NCBI GenBank assembly: GCA_019843655.1
Contig: JACDQD010000005.1
Span: 8,211,575 to 8,275,574, forward strand
Direction: 5' to 3'
From: Lethocerus indicus
Lineage: Eukaryota; Arthropoda; Insecta; Hemiptera; Belostomatidae
DNA length: 64,000 nt
The position numbers were made by a program, and so were the translations under genes. The number at the start of each line of letters is the position of its first letter. Position 1 is the first letter of the stretch. Shown piece after piece: positions 12,907 through 26,300 of this stretch. Under the pieces are notes generated by a model that saw only the letters and a list, made by a program, of their open reading frames with translations, was not told the DNA's origin and searched no databases.

Positions 12907-13202
12907 ATTTTTTCAATTTAATTTCAAATTGTATATTATTTATTGTCTATAGGATCACCATATTTTAATAGAACCAAAACAGGGCTTATTGCCAAATGAA
13001 ACAATATTAAACTTGCCAATTGTTTGTCACATGCATTAAATAATTCCACATTATGCAAATAAAGTAGATATAATAATAGTTTAACAATAATAATTCATCA
13101 ATCTGGAAATACAGTCTTGAACAATATTACTTTATTTGTTTTTTTAAGGCTTACACTAAATTAGAACAATTTGGTAAAATAGGAGATATTTTGAGAGAAT
13201 AT

Positions 13203-13269
13203 TGTGCACTAATTAGAACTTGGTATCTATCCTTATTGGCTATCCAAGTGTCGGACTAGTGCAAAATAA
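13203..13269 (+). ncRNA. second copy of the snoRNA-like first hairpin
   Basis: Repeats hairpin 1 of the 12.77 kb candidate, with lower stem TGCACTA/TAGTGCA, the same loop sequences (ATTAGA and GTCGGAC) and upper stem ACTTGG/CCAAGT. The lower-stem T-G pair of the first copy is T-A here, so pairing is kept despite a base change. An H-box-like AAATAA (13264-13269) follows 14 nt after the upper stem. I did not find a convincing second hairpin with ACA, so this may be a decayed or partial paralogue. Confidence 0.35.
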
Positions 13270-13604
13270 AACATTTTAATGTCTTGGCATATACAACTGT
13301 GTGTGTTGTTGTTGTGAGATATAAACTGACATAGATGTTAAGAATATATGGTATAAAATCTTATAATCATTCCGCAGGTGGATTCTGAATAGAATCCTCC
13401 TTTCGTTTAAATATGAATCTTTTCTAATAAATTAAATCACAGTTTTTTTGTGTATATTTAAAATAATTTTAAATTCTTTATATTCTCAGATGGAAGGGTG
13501 AGTGAGAAGAGAACAACAATCTTCATACAGACCAGATCTACAATGGCTATTACACATCAGATGTCATTGTCTTTTCCTAAAAATAAACAACTCGCGGAAA
13601 TAAA

Positions 13605-14123
13605 TTCTTATTTGTAATTCTTGTTATTACTTATGTCCTTTTATTTCTTTTTTTCCTTTGTTAATAAATCTTGAGATTTATAACATTTACTGTTTTTTCT
13701 TTAAGTAGAGTGTTAGCATTCATTATAACACATTACTTTCCTCCTTATGGTTTAAGGCTTCTATTCTGATGTTTGCAAAAGTTTGGAATTTTATCTTTCT
13801 TACACAGGGGTTAAATATTTTAATGATTGGTGCATTCAAAGTTACTGAATGAGTGCTATATTGAAAAAAGGACAGACAGGAAATTCTGTGTGATATATTG
13901 ATATAAGTTGGGAGACATGTTCGTAAACATAAATATGATCAGTACTGTTTATTTATAAGGTAATCGCTTGAAATGATTTTATTTTTTACATGATCACAAA
14001 ATAATTACTTCAATCACGATCATTCATTTTAAGAAAATGATCAGGATTTATTTCTGGTTCTTTTACTAGAACAAAAATAAACAAATTTCGAAAATTCTTA
14101 TAGGATGAATTAAATTCTTCTAT
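13605..14123. other. short convergent spacer, RpS28 to Aarsd1
   Basis: Between the RpS28 poly(A) signal and the Aarsd1 stop codon. No conserved frame; presumably 3'UTR of Aarsd1 (minus strand) and termination sequence for both genes. Confidence 0.5.
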
Positions 14124-17100
14124 TTATTCCATGGCCTCCTTGATAAGAATCTCAGCCTTGTGGCGATTCCCCAAATTTTTCACTTTTGCCTGAAATTTGT
14201 TTCCTTTACCAAAGCCTTTGCCATCAAGTAGTTCGCAAACTCTGAAAAAAAAAAAATATTACCACAGCATTATGTCTACAATATTCGTTCAAAACTCCAT
14301 CAGACATAAATAAAAAAAATGGTTTTAATGACATTGCAATTTAAGAGGATAAAATCAATATTGTAAAATAAAAAAGCACAATCCAAGTTTAGGAAACAGA
14401 ATATGTTTGATAATTTGGTATTAACAAATTTCCAAAAGTTTAACATGCAAAAATACTTTAAAAACTGAGAAAATCTGGTTTTATGATCAAATGTTAAGAA
14501 TATGAAGTATGAAGAAAATATTATGGAAAAATATGTATTATAACTATAACATGGTTGAAATAGTAACTCATTGCGCTACATAAATACAGATTTAAAAAAA
14601 TGTAACAATAAATATTTATTGAGCTTAATAACACAAAGTAGATTATAGCTAAAAAAAATCAATATCTTCCAATGAATAAACTGTTTTTAGAGAATGTCAA
14701 AATGCATACCATATCTAAGCTATCACTATCTAATCAAACAAATGAAGTACCAAGAAAATGGAATTTCTTTAGATAATAATAAATCAAATAATTACTTAGA
14801 GCCAAACTTTTCAATGTATTCACTCTTGCCATAAAGGACCATTTGTCCAGCACCCTTATCTTCTCCCACTGTAAGTAACAGTAGAGTGTCCTGAAAAGAA
14901 AAATTAATCAAACAATCAGTTAAGCTGTTTAGTTAATTACTAAATATTACTAAATTAAAAAATTAACTTACTGTATCACCAATTTCTCTGATGAAAGTCT
15001 CAATGAAGTCAGCTTCTGCATCTTTCCTGAGTAACAATAACACTTTTAAGAAAAATTAAATACTGAATATTCTAGAATGAGTGAGAAATGTTGGTTTACT
15101 TTCAGAATAAAACTTTTTTTAACAACTTTTTAAACCAAATTTTTCCTAGTATTAAACACTCTAAATACAACTGAATATATCAAGCTTAATCTAAACTGTC
15201 TTAGCTCAATTTAGTCTAAATGCCCATGGGCACATGGAAATCAAACCCTCATGCTTCCACACACTGAAGCATTAGCCCATCCAAATTATATTAAAATGAC
15301 ATTTTATGTTTCTGTTAACAGAAAAATAATGCAAAAAAAATAAACCATTAGAATTATATGACGGGAGTGGCATATATCTGGTCTCTCTTTTAATACACAA
15401 ATATGGGAAATTGTATTGATATGTGATTGAGGAAATACAAATCAATGTCTTCCTTAAGGAAAAAAACATACTCCAGAATTTTAAAAAATTTTAAAGTAAA
15501 GAAGAGAGAGGTAAAAAGATGGTAGAAAATCTGCATATATAAACATGACATATTTGGTCTAATGTACATACATCATCTACACATATAAAGTTTAATTATA
15601 TAAATTATTTCAAACCTGTGTAAACAATAGAATTTTGGCCTCACATGGAGACTTTTCAATACTTTGACTTCTAATGCGGCTATGTCTTTAAGAGCTGTCT
15701 GAAGGTTCTGAAAATATTTGCGGTTTCAATTAGTTCAATATCTAAGAAGTAATATTGACACACTATTTATGTGTGTTGTCTGTGTATAAAGCATTAAATA
15801 AATGTAAAATATATATATAAAGTCAATAATAAAATTTACTTTATTAGACGTTTTACACGACTTCTGCAATTTGTCAACCAAGTCCACATGAACTTCTGGT
15901 CCATTTCTGCAGAAAGAAACAATTAAAATGATCCTTAATTACATTTTAGATTTGTTTAATATAGGTTGTTTTGATTTAAAAATGTTCCACCTACTTCAGA
16001 AGTGTTGTTAATGCCTGTTCCTTTTGTAGCATGGACACAATTCTTTTTAAAACTCTTCCTCCAACTAAAAAGTGTAAATTTGTTTTACCCTTTTTTCCTT
16101 TTTCAACACCAAGAAATTTAATCATCTACAAAAAAAATTCACATACTATTATTGTCCGCAAATGTTACAATATGGAAACTTATATTTTTCATGAAAACAT
16201 GATTTCAGAATAATTTAGAATGACAAAAAATGAGCACTCTGTAATTAACAATTCCATTTGAAGAAAATGGTTCACCAGTTAAGTAATAAACAGTTCTAAC
16301 TATCATAGACCATCAAGTATGTACCAATAATCATATTATAGAATGGTGAGGAAAACCATAGCAAATGTTTGCAACAAAAGTAGAATTTTCATTTTCATTT
16401 AAATAACGAGCAGTAAGTTCTTCTGCATTCACTAGAACTTGTGCCCCAGATGGACATAAAGTGTGCAAATATCTTCAACATAATTTGGACATTACTTAAT
16501 CTTCATCTCTGTTTTTATAGAACAACTAAGGCAACAGGACAACTGAATAGATCGTTCAAGGTCTATACACCAGGAAAAACATGCATAAGTGAATATATAC
16601 ATTTCAAAATTTAATTTACCATTATATTCAGTGTATTAGCATTATCTCAGATTTATTTTTTCTTTATATATATTGTTTATATATATAAAGATAAGATAAA
16701 CACACAGGTTCAAGATAAGATTTCACAGGTTCTCAGTTCTATTCATTACCATCTGGAAATGGTTACCACATACATTATTGTAGGTCCTAGTGATCTATAA
16801 ACAAAATAAAAAGATAAAAAGAACTTTGGACAAAACATTTGGATTATCATTTTTAACTTTTATGTTCTTCATGCTATATAAAAATAACCTACTCAAAGAC
16901 TCCATGAGTTCCATAATTCATAATAAAACCATTTTTTTCTTAAATTCTATTTGACCAGTTACCAAAGGAAAAATTTTGATCCTAAATTTTAAAATGTTAC
17001 AAGAAAACATCATCAGGACTTGTAAATTTTGTTACAGTGTGCTATCATGGTCTGAAGAAAAATAATTCCTACCATCATTCATGTGATTCGTGTAATTTTT

Positions 17101-19655
17101 GACCCCCTCATCAAGTACCTCAGACAATAATAAGAGATTCAGAAATAAAAGTTGTTTCATGCACAACTGATTGATAAAGAGAGCCAGTGAAAAATTTATA
17201 AAAATGCATACCAACCTGTAACTGAGAGAGATTGGACACATGAGTGCCACAACACATGTCTCCCTCCACATTTTCTATAGTAACAATCCTCACATCTCCA
17301 ATATGATCATCTGGTAAGCCTCTAGTTCGGAACTGAAATGTCGAAAACAATGAGATTCTTCACCCTGAGGTTCTTACAAGTTACACAATACTGCCTTTTT
17401 TAAGTACAAAAATAAAACAAAGTACAAACTTAGACTTTTCAAGAAGACATCGATACATTACTTCATTCAAGGCAGGATCTCCTGTTTGGTACTCTTTGAC
17501 GGTAACTTTCAAGCCTTCTCTTATTTTCTGATTTACTATTGTCTCCAAATTTTCAACTTCTTCAGGTTTCATCTGAGGTGTATCTGCAATTAGAAACAAA
17601 CAATTTTAAATATTCATCGTAGTCCACTGAATATAATCAGCTGCTGTCTCAGTTACTCCCAACTCTATGAACTCCGAACTGACCTAACTCAATGAATGAT
17701 ACTTCTTCTCCCAACCACCAAGCAGTAGTCTTGTAGCCATATAACTTATCAGCGAATGCGGTAATCAAATGTTGGCCTAAAACAGCAAAGGAGAAATTAA
17801 ATAATGGGCAAACAAAAATAATAAGCCTTACCTAAGAGTTCATTTATTGAATACATAAATAGAAAAAAAACAAATAAATACTGGTCAAAATATTACTAAA
17901 CTTTAATGAAGCACTAGCACTAAGTGGGATGTTATGGGCCAGTGTATATCCAACAAAATTCTATCTTAGAATTTAAAGGTAAACCCTAAAACATTTTACT
18001 GGCAATGGTCAGGCTTCTAAAAGTTAATTTTTTGCAACACAATACTGAAACAACGCAATAATTCTCTAACACAGAACAATAACAAATCCTGATAAAACTA
18101 TACCCATTCTATTAATGTTCACCTGAATGCTGTTGCATGTGATCAAGCCTCCGCTCCCAATTGATGGTCTGTTTCACAGATTCACCAACTTCGATCGGGC
18201 TTTCGACATAGTGAACAGCTTCAGCACCCCTCCTCAATACTTTCAATACAGGTACGGAATTCAAATGGCCGTAATCACTTGGCTGTGAACAAAACAAAAC
18301 GATAGCTCACTTTATTAATGCGTAAACAATTTATGCATTTCAGTTTTGAAATTATTTGGGTACGATTTGTGATATTTTTTAATCTTGCAATTTTCTATCT
18401 TCTGGTTAATTATTTCTGTAAGTCCCTTGTCAACAGTAGGGCTCCAAATGCCTGCACTGATCCCTCAATTACAACTCTAATCCCTTATATTTCAAACTTA
18501 GAACACAAGATAAACTACTAATGATTCATTAGAGAGCTAACATCCTCACTTAAATAATAAGCTAAATAGGGTTCATTGTACTAAGGTAAAAAGTTAAAAG
18601 TATGTATGTTATTTTTTAATTTTATTCTTTCTGTTATTCCTAAATCTATAGTTGTTACTGATAATGAATTATTTTTTGAATCAGAATTATAGAGTTATAG
18701 ATTCTGGAACTCAAATTATAATAAGTGTTTAGTAATGGATTTACACATAAAATGTAACTCTTAAGGGTCAAATTTAGATATAAACATAAAATATATATAT
18801 TACCATATATTGTACTATATGTACAATAAAACCACATGCATATTACATAATCTGCTAAGGAGTAACGGATAATGAAGGAAAAATTTTAACTCGTTTTTAT
18901 TTTTTCTATTTTTCATATAAAAAATAATCTTTTACTTGGCCTCCTCCCTCAGGGAAAAGTATTGTGTCTTCAAGTATCACTTCATAGCCATTGACAGTGC
19001 ATTTTTTACCATCTACGACCTTTTCAAATTCAGCAGGACTGCATGCTACAACTGATGTATCAAACTGTAAAACATATAAGTGAAAACAAATTATTTGGAA
19101 AATAAAAATATATTTAAACACAATAACACAATCATTTCAAAAAAAGGTTGGTACTATTCCCGAGCAAAGGTTTGTTGGCCTTTATTCATTTATAATCTCT
19201 ATTCCAAAGTGATGAAGATAAAAAATAGATTAAAAATAAATACATTTCTGTTAAAAAGTATCTCCGTTCATTTAATAGTTCCCTGTTATTTAGATATTGT
19301 ATATTCTGTAACTATAGGCAATCAATGTGAAATTATAGAGTTGAGAGAAATATTAAAACATCTTCAATATTTATGTGAATTTTTGATAAATAAATGTATA
19401 AATGGTTCAAAATCAAGAAGTGAACAACTTTAGTTGAGTATAATTTCATTTTTATAAGGAAACTATAAGGAATGATACTCGTAATTCAATATGCTAGTCC
19501 CTGAAATCAAGTGCCCATAAGAATAAAAAATTAACAATATTAGTATAAGTTTATGTAAAATATCCGAAATTGTACAACGACTCTAAAATGACAAGAAAAA
19601 CAAAACAAATACTAACTTCAGTCAAAAAGCTGTCCCTCTGGCAGGCAAAAACCAT
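14124..19655 (-). CDS. Aarsd1: alanyl-tRNA editing protein Aarsd1 (AlaX type)
   Basis: Free-standing editing protein that deacylates Ser-tRNA(Ala) mischarged by alanyl-tRNA synthetase, in the cytosol. Twelve exons (minus, 5' to 3'): 19655-19617, 19064-18936, 18282-18123, 17776-17684, 17583-17426, 17332-17216, 16125-15995, 15906-15840, 15707-15616, 15026-14972, 14890-14796, 14241-14124. All phases join, giving 417 aa (human 412). The start MVFACQRDS matches the family N-terminus, and LFPEGGGQPSDYGH is diagnostic. Zinc ligands of the editing site are visible: H108 and H112 (HSGQH, formed across the exon 3/4 junction) and C220/H224 (CCGTH), after GLPDDHIG. The C-terminal part (LGVEKGKKGKTNL, GKGNKFQAK) also matches. 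An in-frame ATG lies 114 nt upstream, but the family alignment favours 19655. The gene is divergent from SSR1, 715 bp between starts. Confidence 0.95.
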
Positions 19656-20370
19656 TTTGTTCCTTAATTTAAAAAAGCCGACAGTGAATCTACTTAACCT
19701 TACAATGGAAACCTGGCATTGGTCTTCCAAATCTCCTTTTAACACAAGGAGATATCCTTGTATGGTCAAGTATAATTTTTATGTACTCGAAAAGCAAGGA
19801 AATGAGGATATTTTAAAAAATATACTCCGATTCGGATTATTTTAATAGGATATTTTATTTCAGCGTTTTTAAATCTTGTTGAGGATTTAATTTATAAATC
19901 GCCTATACTGTTCGGTAACGTTCAAACTAAATAGCGTTTCATTTCAAAAATTTATATTCGCATCAATTCATTGTTTTTTGATGAGGAGCTATCAGAGGCC
20001 ACAGTGTATTCCCGTAGGTGTATACACACGTCGAATATTCAGTCGGAGTTAACGAAAATTAATGCGGCCCATTTCGTAATTTTAAGGACGGCCAGACTTG
20101 ATTTTCGAACATGAATAATTTGAGTCCCGAGTAAAAATTGCGAACTATTTAAAGGTACGATTTTTTGAGTTGTGGCAGACGATTTCCTGCCATGTGTTCA
20201 AAAGCAAGTCTCCACGTCCCTAGGATCGGTCCGACGAGTAGTTGTCGAGTAGGCTGGCCGCACCATTCGTCGTGGTTATGTGAAACTGTCCACTTCGCTC
20301 CGTATTTCATCCCTTCTGTTCGATTCGTTCCCGTCCTCATTTTTTTCACTCTCCACGCCTATTCATCATC
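19656..20370. promoter_or_regulatory. divergent promoter region, Aarsd1 / SSR1
   Basis: The 715 bp between opposed start codons must contain both transcription starts unless untranslated exons lie elsewhere. GC content rises toward SSR1 (about 20180-20370), consistent with its 5'UTR. No TATA box or specific operator could be assigned with confidence. Confidence 0.5.
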
Positions 20371-23300
20371 ATGAAGAACATATTTCTCCTGTTATTGCTC
20401 GTACTGCCGGCGGTGATTCTCCTGGCCTCCGGTTCGGGTGAGTTTATTTATTTATATTATCGGCGATGGACACAGTTCGGTAGGGCTTGCCAAACGTTTG
20501 GCAGTACGTGGCAGGCCCCAGCCTCTGTCCTACTTATATGTTGATATTTTCTCTTCTTTTTTTTTTTTCAAACGGTCAACACGGAATATTGAAATAGAAC
20601 TTATAATGGGTACAGTTAACGGGAATACAGGCCAGTAAGACCCCGAGCCCCTAAACAGACATTGTCCTACTTCAAGTCTCTTTACCTGTTTCCCCAAATA
20701 ACATTAGTATTTATAGATCATAATCGGTCACAACTAGAAAACTCAATAGTAGTACTTCCACCCCCCTAAAACTGGAAACGCAGTCGAAGCGATATTTTGG
20801 GGAATGGAGTTTATTGAATTTTTTCGTCTGATGAATGATATTCATCGAAATAATAACAGGAAAGTTACCTTCCTGTGGTGGGTTCCACATCACACAGGCT
20901 TCCTGCCATTTAGTTGAATGTTTATGTAACAACTACTGTAAGAATGGATGTCCTTATTCTCAAAGGAGTTAGGTTTGTGACTTGACAAATTTCAGATTGA
21001 ATTAAGCCTGGAGCCAGTTAACTGGAGACATATTGGTGGTTGAAATTTCAAACTTTTTACCACTTTGAAACCAACACATCTAATTGATTACAATCCGATT
21101 GATATTCCCGAACATCAGTCAAACTAATTGTAAATCACTTATACTAAATATATGCTAATAGTTTTCCCTGAGCTCTAGTTAATCCACTTTCTCCGGCCCA
21201 AATGCATCAGTTCAGCTGTGTGAATACAGCATTGTTAGTCTTCCTGCTATTCATTTAGTGTGTCTTTACCCCTCTTATATCAATAATATTGTACACAATG
21301 TTTGTGTATAATTTTAGCAACAAAGTTTGACCTGTGGTGGTATCTCATTAAAATATATTATTCAAATTGCATTATATATTTTTGTTATTTATATATTTAA
21401 TAGTCGAAATTTAACTTTCACATGTACAATTTCTTTAATATTTTAAGTTTCATAATTTGTGAAATGGTCTTCAAGCCAACAAATACAGTCAAGTTTTTTA
21501 AACACAAAATAAAGATGCCAATATTTTTAAATTGTTCAATTCAGTGTAAATATTTATTATTCAAACCTCTCGTAACATTATAGTTTGACATTCAACTTTT
21601 GTATGGATATGTTATGTTTTGACAGATTTTGTCGTGAGAGCCCAAGAAGATGACACGGACGATGATGTGGATGTAGAAGGAGAGGAAACTGGAGTGACTG
21701 ATGAAGGCGCAGAAGAAGAAGATACTGCAGATAAACCTGGTGGTTCACCAGATGCTGATACTGTTATACTGTTTACAAAACCATCAACAACACCTGGTTC
21801 CAACCTCGGTAAATTTGTTTTTAAATTTATCTATCTATCTATATATATATATATATATACATATATATAATTTAATTGGATATATTTTTTATTTTCTTTA
21901 TATAAAACAAAATGGAGAAGAATTTTTAAAATGCTATAAAAAGCCTTGAAAGACCTTCACCCAGATGATAAAAAAAGAAATTTATTTTGTCTCAAGCTGA
22001 GCTTAATATTAACACATAACCAATTTCATATTAAATTGTTTTATTATAACTAATTTAATTGTTTACATGTAATGAACAAATCGATTATTTTAAAAAAGGA
22101 TGCTGTTAAATATTGTTAATTTAATATGAGTATTCGTGTTTACCAGAAATTGAAACAATTGGATCTGAAATAATGCAGTACCCTCAGTAGATTTCAAAAC
22201 TTATTGTCATTTTATATAGCAGATAGTAGAAATTGATGTCATACTTCACTGTTTCATCAAGCTTGGTCTTATGTCTGTACAAAACAATAATCCCGACTTT
22301 ATTATGTTTCCTTCGACAGAGCTTCCTGCCGGGGATCTTGTCGAATTTCTGGTCGGGTTCAGAAACAAAGGCGCCGAAGACTTCGTGCTTGAAACGCTCG
22401 ACGCCTCTTTCCGCTATCCGATGGACTTCAACTTCTACATCCAGAACTTCTCGACGCTGGCGTACGAGAGGCCTGTGAAGCCCGGCCAAGAGGCGACGCT
22501 CTCCTATTCGTTCATTCCGGCCGAGGCCTTCGCCGGCAGACCGTTCGGTCTTAGCATCAACCTGCGGTACAGGGATTTGGTATGATAGAAAACATTTTTT
22601 TTAATATTATTTTTATCTGAATTGGTGTAACAGACAAGAGCATATGTTTCAGACCATTTATTCTTCTATGTTTTGACTTCTTGTCTAGATGGCATTAATA
22701 AAATCATCTCTCCTTTAAAGTAGCATTTATCGCGACAAAAATCAGTGAGAAGAGCTGCCTTATAAAACCTCTGTTTAATTACTGTGGTGAAAAATATGAA
22801 CCTACTATGAATCTAATTTATTGATATGACCACTGATGTGGTTAATTACCTGTTTCGTCATGTAACTGATAGAATATTTTTATATATAGGTTTGGTTGTG
22901 TTGACATAGAAGTGCAATATAAAACCGACAATGATAAAAAAATAAATACTTTTTTTATAAATATTCAATGTTAATTTATTTCTTAGATTTATATTTTTAT
23001 ATATTGATATTCTGCAAGGTTATTGAGAGACTTGTGACAGTGTCAGCGACAAGACAAAAGAATATATCAAGATGTGTATTTCCCAATGAACATTTTTTCT
23101 GTTTCTTTTCAGAACGGTAATCAATTCTACGAAGGTGTCTACAACGAAACCGTCAACATAATCGAAATTGACGAAGGTCTCGACGGTGAAACTTTCTTCC
23201 TGTACGTTTTGCTTGGCGCCTGCGTCGTACTGCTCCTGGTCGTCGGCCAACAGTTCCTCTATTCGGTCGGAAAGAAGAGGGTCGGGACAACGGCGAAGAA

Positions 23301-26300
23301 ACAAATCGAAACCGGCACGTCCAACCACAACGACGTCGACTACGAGTGGCTTCCGAAGGAGACGCTCCAGAGCCTAAGTAAGTTCGCCTACGTTGAACAA
23401 TAATCCTAATCGCCGTTGATAAGGTCAGAGTATAATAGGTTCGTGATGTTTCTGTCTCCTCTCGCTGGTTTGGTCTTTTGCTAGACCGGTTTCGGCTGCT
23501 CGCCATCTTCAGTAGCGCTGTGTTAGTCACTGTTAGCACTTTGGATGTTTTTTGGGCATCCTCACTGCACTGTTCACTTTCACATGTACTGCGAGCAGCC
23601 GAAACCAGTCTAGCAAAAGACCAAACCAGCGAGAGGAGACAGAAACATCACGAACCTACAGTATTCCAACCCCTCGCAGACCACAAAACAGGTATATCAA
23701 ATAAGTCAGAGTATAACCTCGTGTGATCCTCTATCGCTCCTCACTTGTTCAGCGGTATACTCGAGATTCAGTCCTTAATAGCTACTGTCGGTGGCCATTT
23801 GATTCAGCTCTGTGGCCTGTTATTAGAGTTTATCTGTATAAATAAATAAATTACTATATCTATAGATACCAACAGGCGAGGCTAACAGATTTGGTGAAAG
23901 ACCAAACAAGTGAAAGCGTACAGAGAATAACAGGAGCAGTGATATTTGTAATTGTCACCTTCCGTCCTTTAAGGATCCTTTAACTGTTCGTGCATCACAG
24001 ATTTCATATTATCCTTCGTGATTATCGGTGCATGGAATAACCGGAAAAATTTCACAGGAGAATGCAACATTCTTAAGAAACTTGCCAACAAGTTATGATT
24101 GCGGAATTTTGTTGAAGTTATCAAAAATATCATGTAGGACTTCTTTGCTGATTTCAGGTTTTCTTTGGTCATTTTTTATAAATTCTATATTTCCGATAAC
24201 TAAAGTTTTGACATGTCTGTATTAAGAATAGACCCAGAAGTTTAATAAATCGATTGTGATTCAAAATTCAATTGAAATTTTTCTTGATTGGAGAGAATTT
24301 CAGAAAGGAGTAAAACCCATTTAATAAAAAATATGATTTTAATATTTAAAAAATTATTATAGAAATAGTAGTGAGAATTGCTATCTGAATTTCAGAAAGT
24401 TAGACATCCTCACCATTATTAATTATTGTAATATTTTATATTACGCATGTTTGTTTCCAAATAGGGCGGATTTTGTTTCTGTTCATTTTTATATTTATTT
24501 TATTTTTGCTTTCTGTTGTTAATATAGTGTTTCACACACGAACAAAAATGGAGAATAGCTTTAATTTTATTATTATAAAAAACATTATACTTCGAGAACA
24601 CAGTCCCAAGCTTATTTCGCTTATAGTTGTATTTTAAAATAATCATATTTCAATATAAACTAAAAGAAATATAAATAGGAGATATTCGCCCTTTAAAAAA
24701 ACACTAAAACCTGTTTCCAGAGAATGGGAGTTATAACTTGAAGCATTCGAAGTCGAAAAAACGCAAACATAAAAAAAAGGAGGTAAAAGAAGAAAAATAC
24801 CGTAGTGAAAATTTGTATTCTATGCTCGAAACAGACACAGAGTAGTTATGGTTTTGCAATATTTTTTTTTGGATTTTGGTTAATTTTCATTATAGTTATA
24901 TTGTTTTCTTGAGTTGACTGAAGTAGCACCTGACGTTTTGAGTGCATTTTTCTTTTTTTTTTACAAAATTTGAAATACTGCCAGCCCTTAGATGCAAGGA
25001 CGCCGTTTGGGCCTACCTGCACTGTTTAATTTTGCTTTTGCATTGTACATTTAATAGTTTTGGTTTCAGGACTAATAAGTTTTAATGTTTTAAATTAACA
25101 ATACAAAACCAATTAAGAATTATAATAATTGGCCTGTTGATTTTTGTTTTCTTTTAAAGTGTTTGAACTGCATTGTAAGTTTGATAACAGAAAGCCATTT
25201 TTATGTAATGTCTAACTCATAAATTTATATTCAGAGAGAAATGGTTTTTGGGAGGTGTTGTCTCTGAGGGTTAAAAATATGATTACAGGACATAATTCAA
25301 TATTGAATAAACTGATTATTCCTCTTAAAACTCTCATTAGGTTCTTATATTTTTAGATGAATTTCTTACCACCTAAAAATTCTCAACAAGAGTGGCAAAC
25401 AGTTTAGAGGTACAAAAAGTAATTATATGGGGCATTTTCTGTCCGATTAAATTAATTGGGAATGAGCCCAAATTTAGAAATAGTATTAAAAACAATTTCA
25501 TGGCATCTAATGAACAAAGTGTGGCTGTAATATTCCACTTTCTTATATTTCATCTCCATGACCCTCCATCTATTAATGTCAGAAATAAAGTTATTCTTAG
25601 GCTTGTTTTATCTCTGGTTGTGTTTAATTAGTAAATTGATTGAGAAGAGTCAAATTAATAAAAAATGTTTAGATGAAACATAGGATGTTTAATCCAGAAT
25701 TATTCGTATAAATAATAATATTTTGGGCCAGGAATTATATCTTTGCATTAGATTTAGTCTAATTATTAGAAAGAAATATTAAGTAAGTTTAATTAGGCTA
25801 GTGACATCTTGGCTTCTTACTTTATTTTTTTTTAAACACACTTTTTCTTTCTCTAATTCACATATCACGATTGTGTTTACCTTATTGTTGGTACTTGATT
25901 ATTACCACTAACCTTCTTAATTCGGATAACAATTTGAAAATAAAAACTTAATGTATTTGACGAATATTGGAAAGGAAAACACTCTTTTATATATAAAAAA
26001 AAATTTACTTTATAATGTCTAATAATGTATTGCACTCTGTCTTGGCATCTGTAAACAGTACTGCAAATAGGAAAATTATATGTAGCTACTAGAAAATGGG
26101 AACAGCATGTGTTCAGTACATAATGGTAAATTTACAAGACAGGTTAATATAATTGTTTTATATGACGGGGGCTAATTCAAAAAATAGAACACAATAAAGT
26201 TAGCAGAAAAAAACGGAAAAAAGAGTTTTATGTGGCCCCTGTTAATATTTGTTCAAAGGTCCCGTTTCAGTGCCATCTCTAACAAATCCTGTCTGATTTT

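Larger units (their letters stand above)
12101..13499 (+). other. probable 3'UTR intron of RpS28 and host of snoRNA-like RNA
   Basis: It begins GTATGC directly after TTTAAG and ends in the pyrimidine-rich TATTCTCAG. The sequence after 13499 runs to two AATAAA signals with no conserved frame, as expected of a last untranslated exon. The intron carries an (AT)n tract, an H/ACA snoRNA candidate and a second copy of its first hairpin. Ribosomal-protein introns are common snoRNA hosts. The splice assignment is inferred from sequence only. Confidence 0.5.

Noticed and set aside
23153..23539. 128-codon minus-strand frame across SSR1 exon 4
   Set aside because: Antisense of a conserved exon plus part of a foldback element; Arg/Ser-rich shadow translation.
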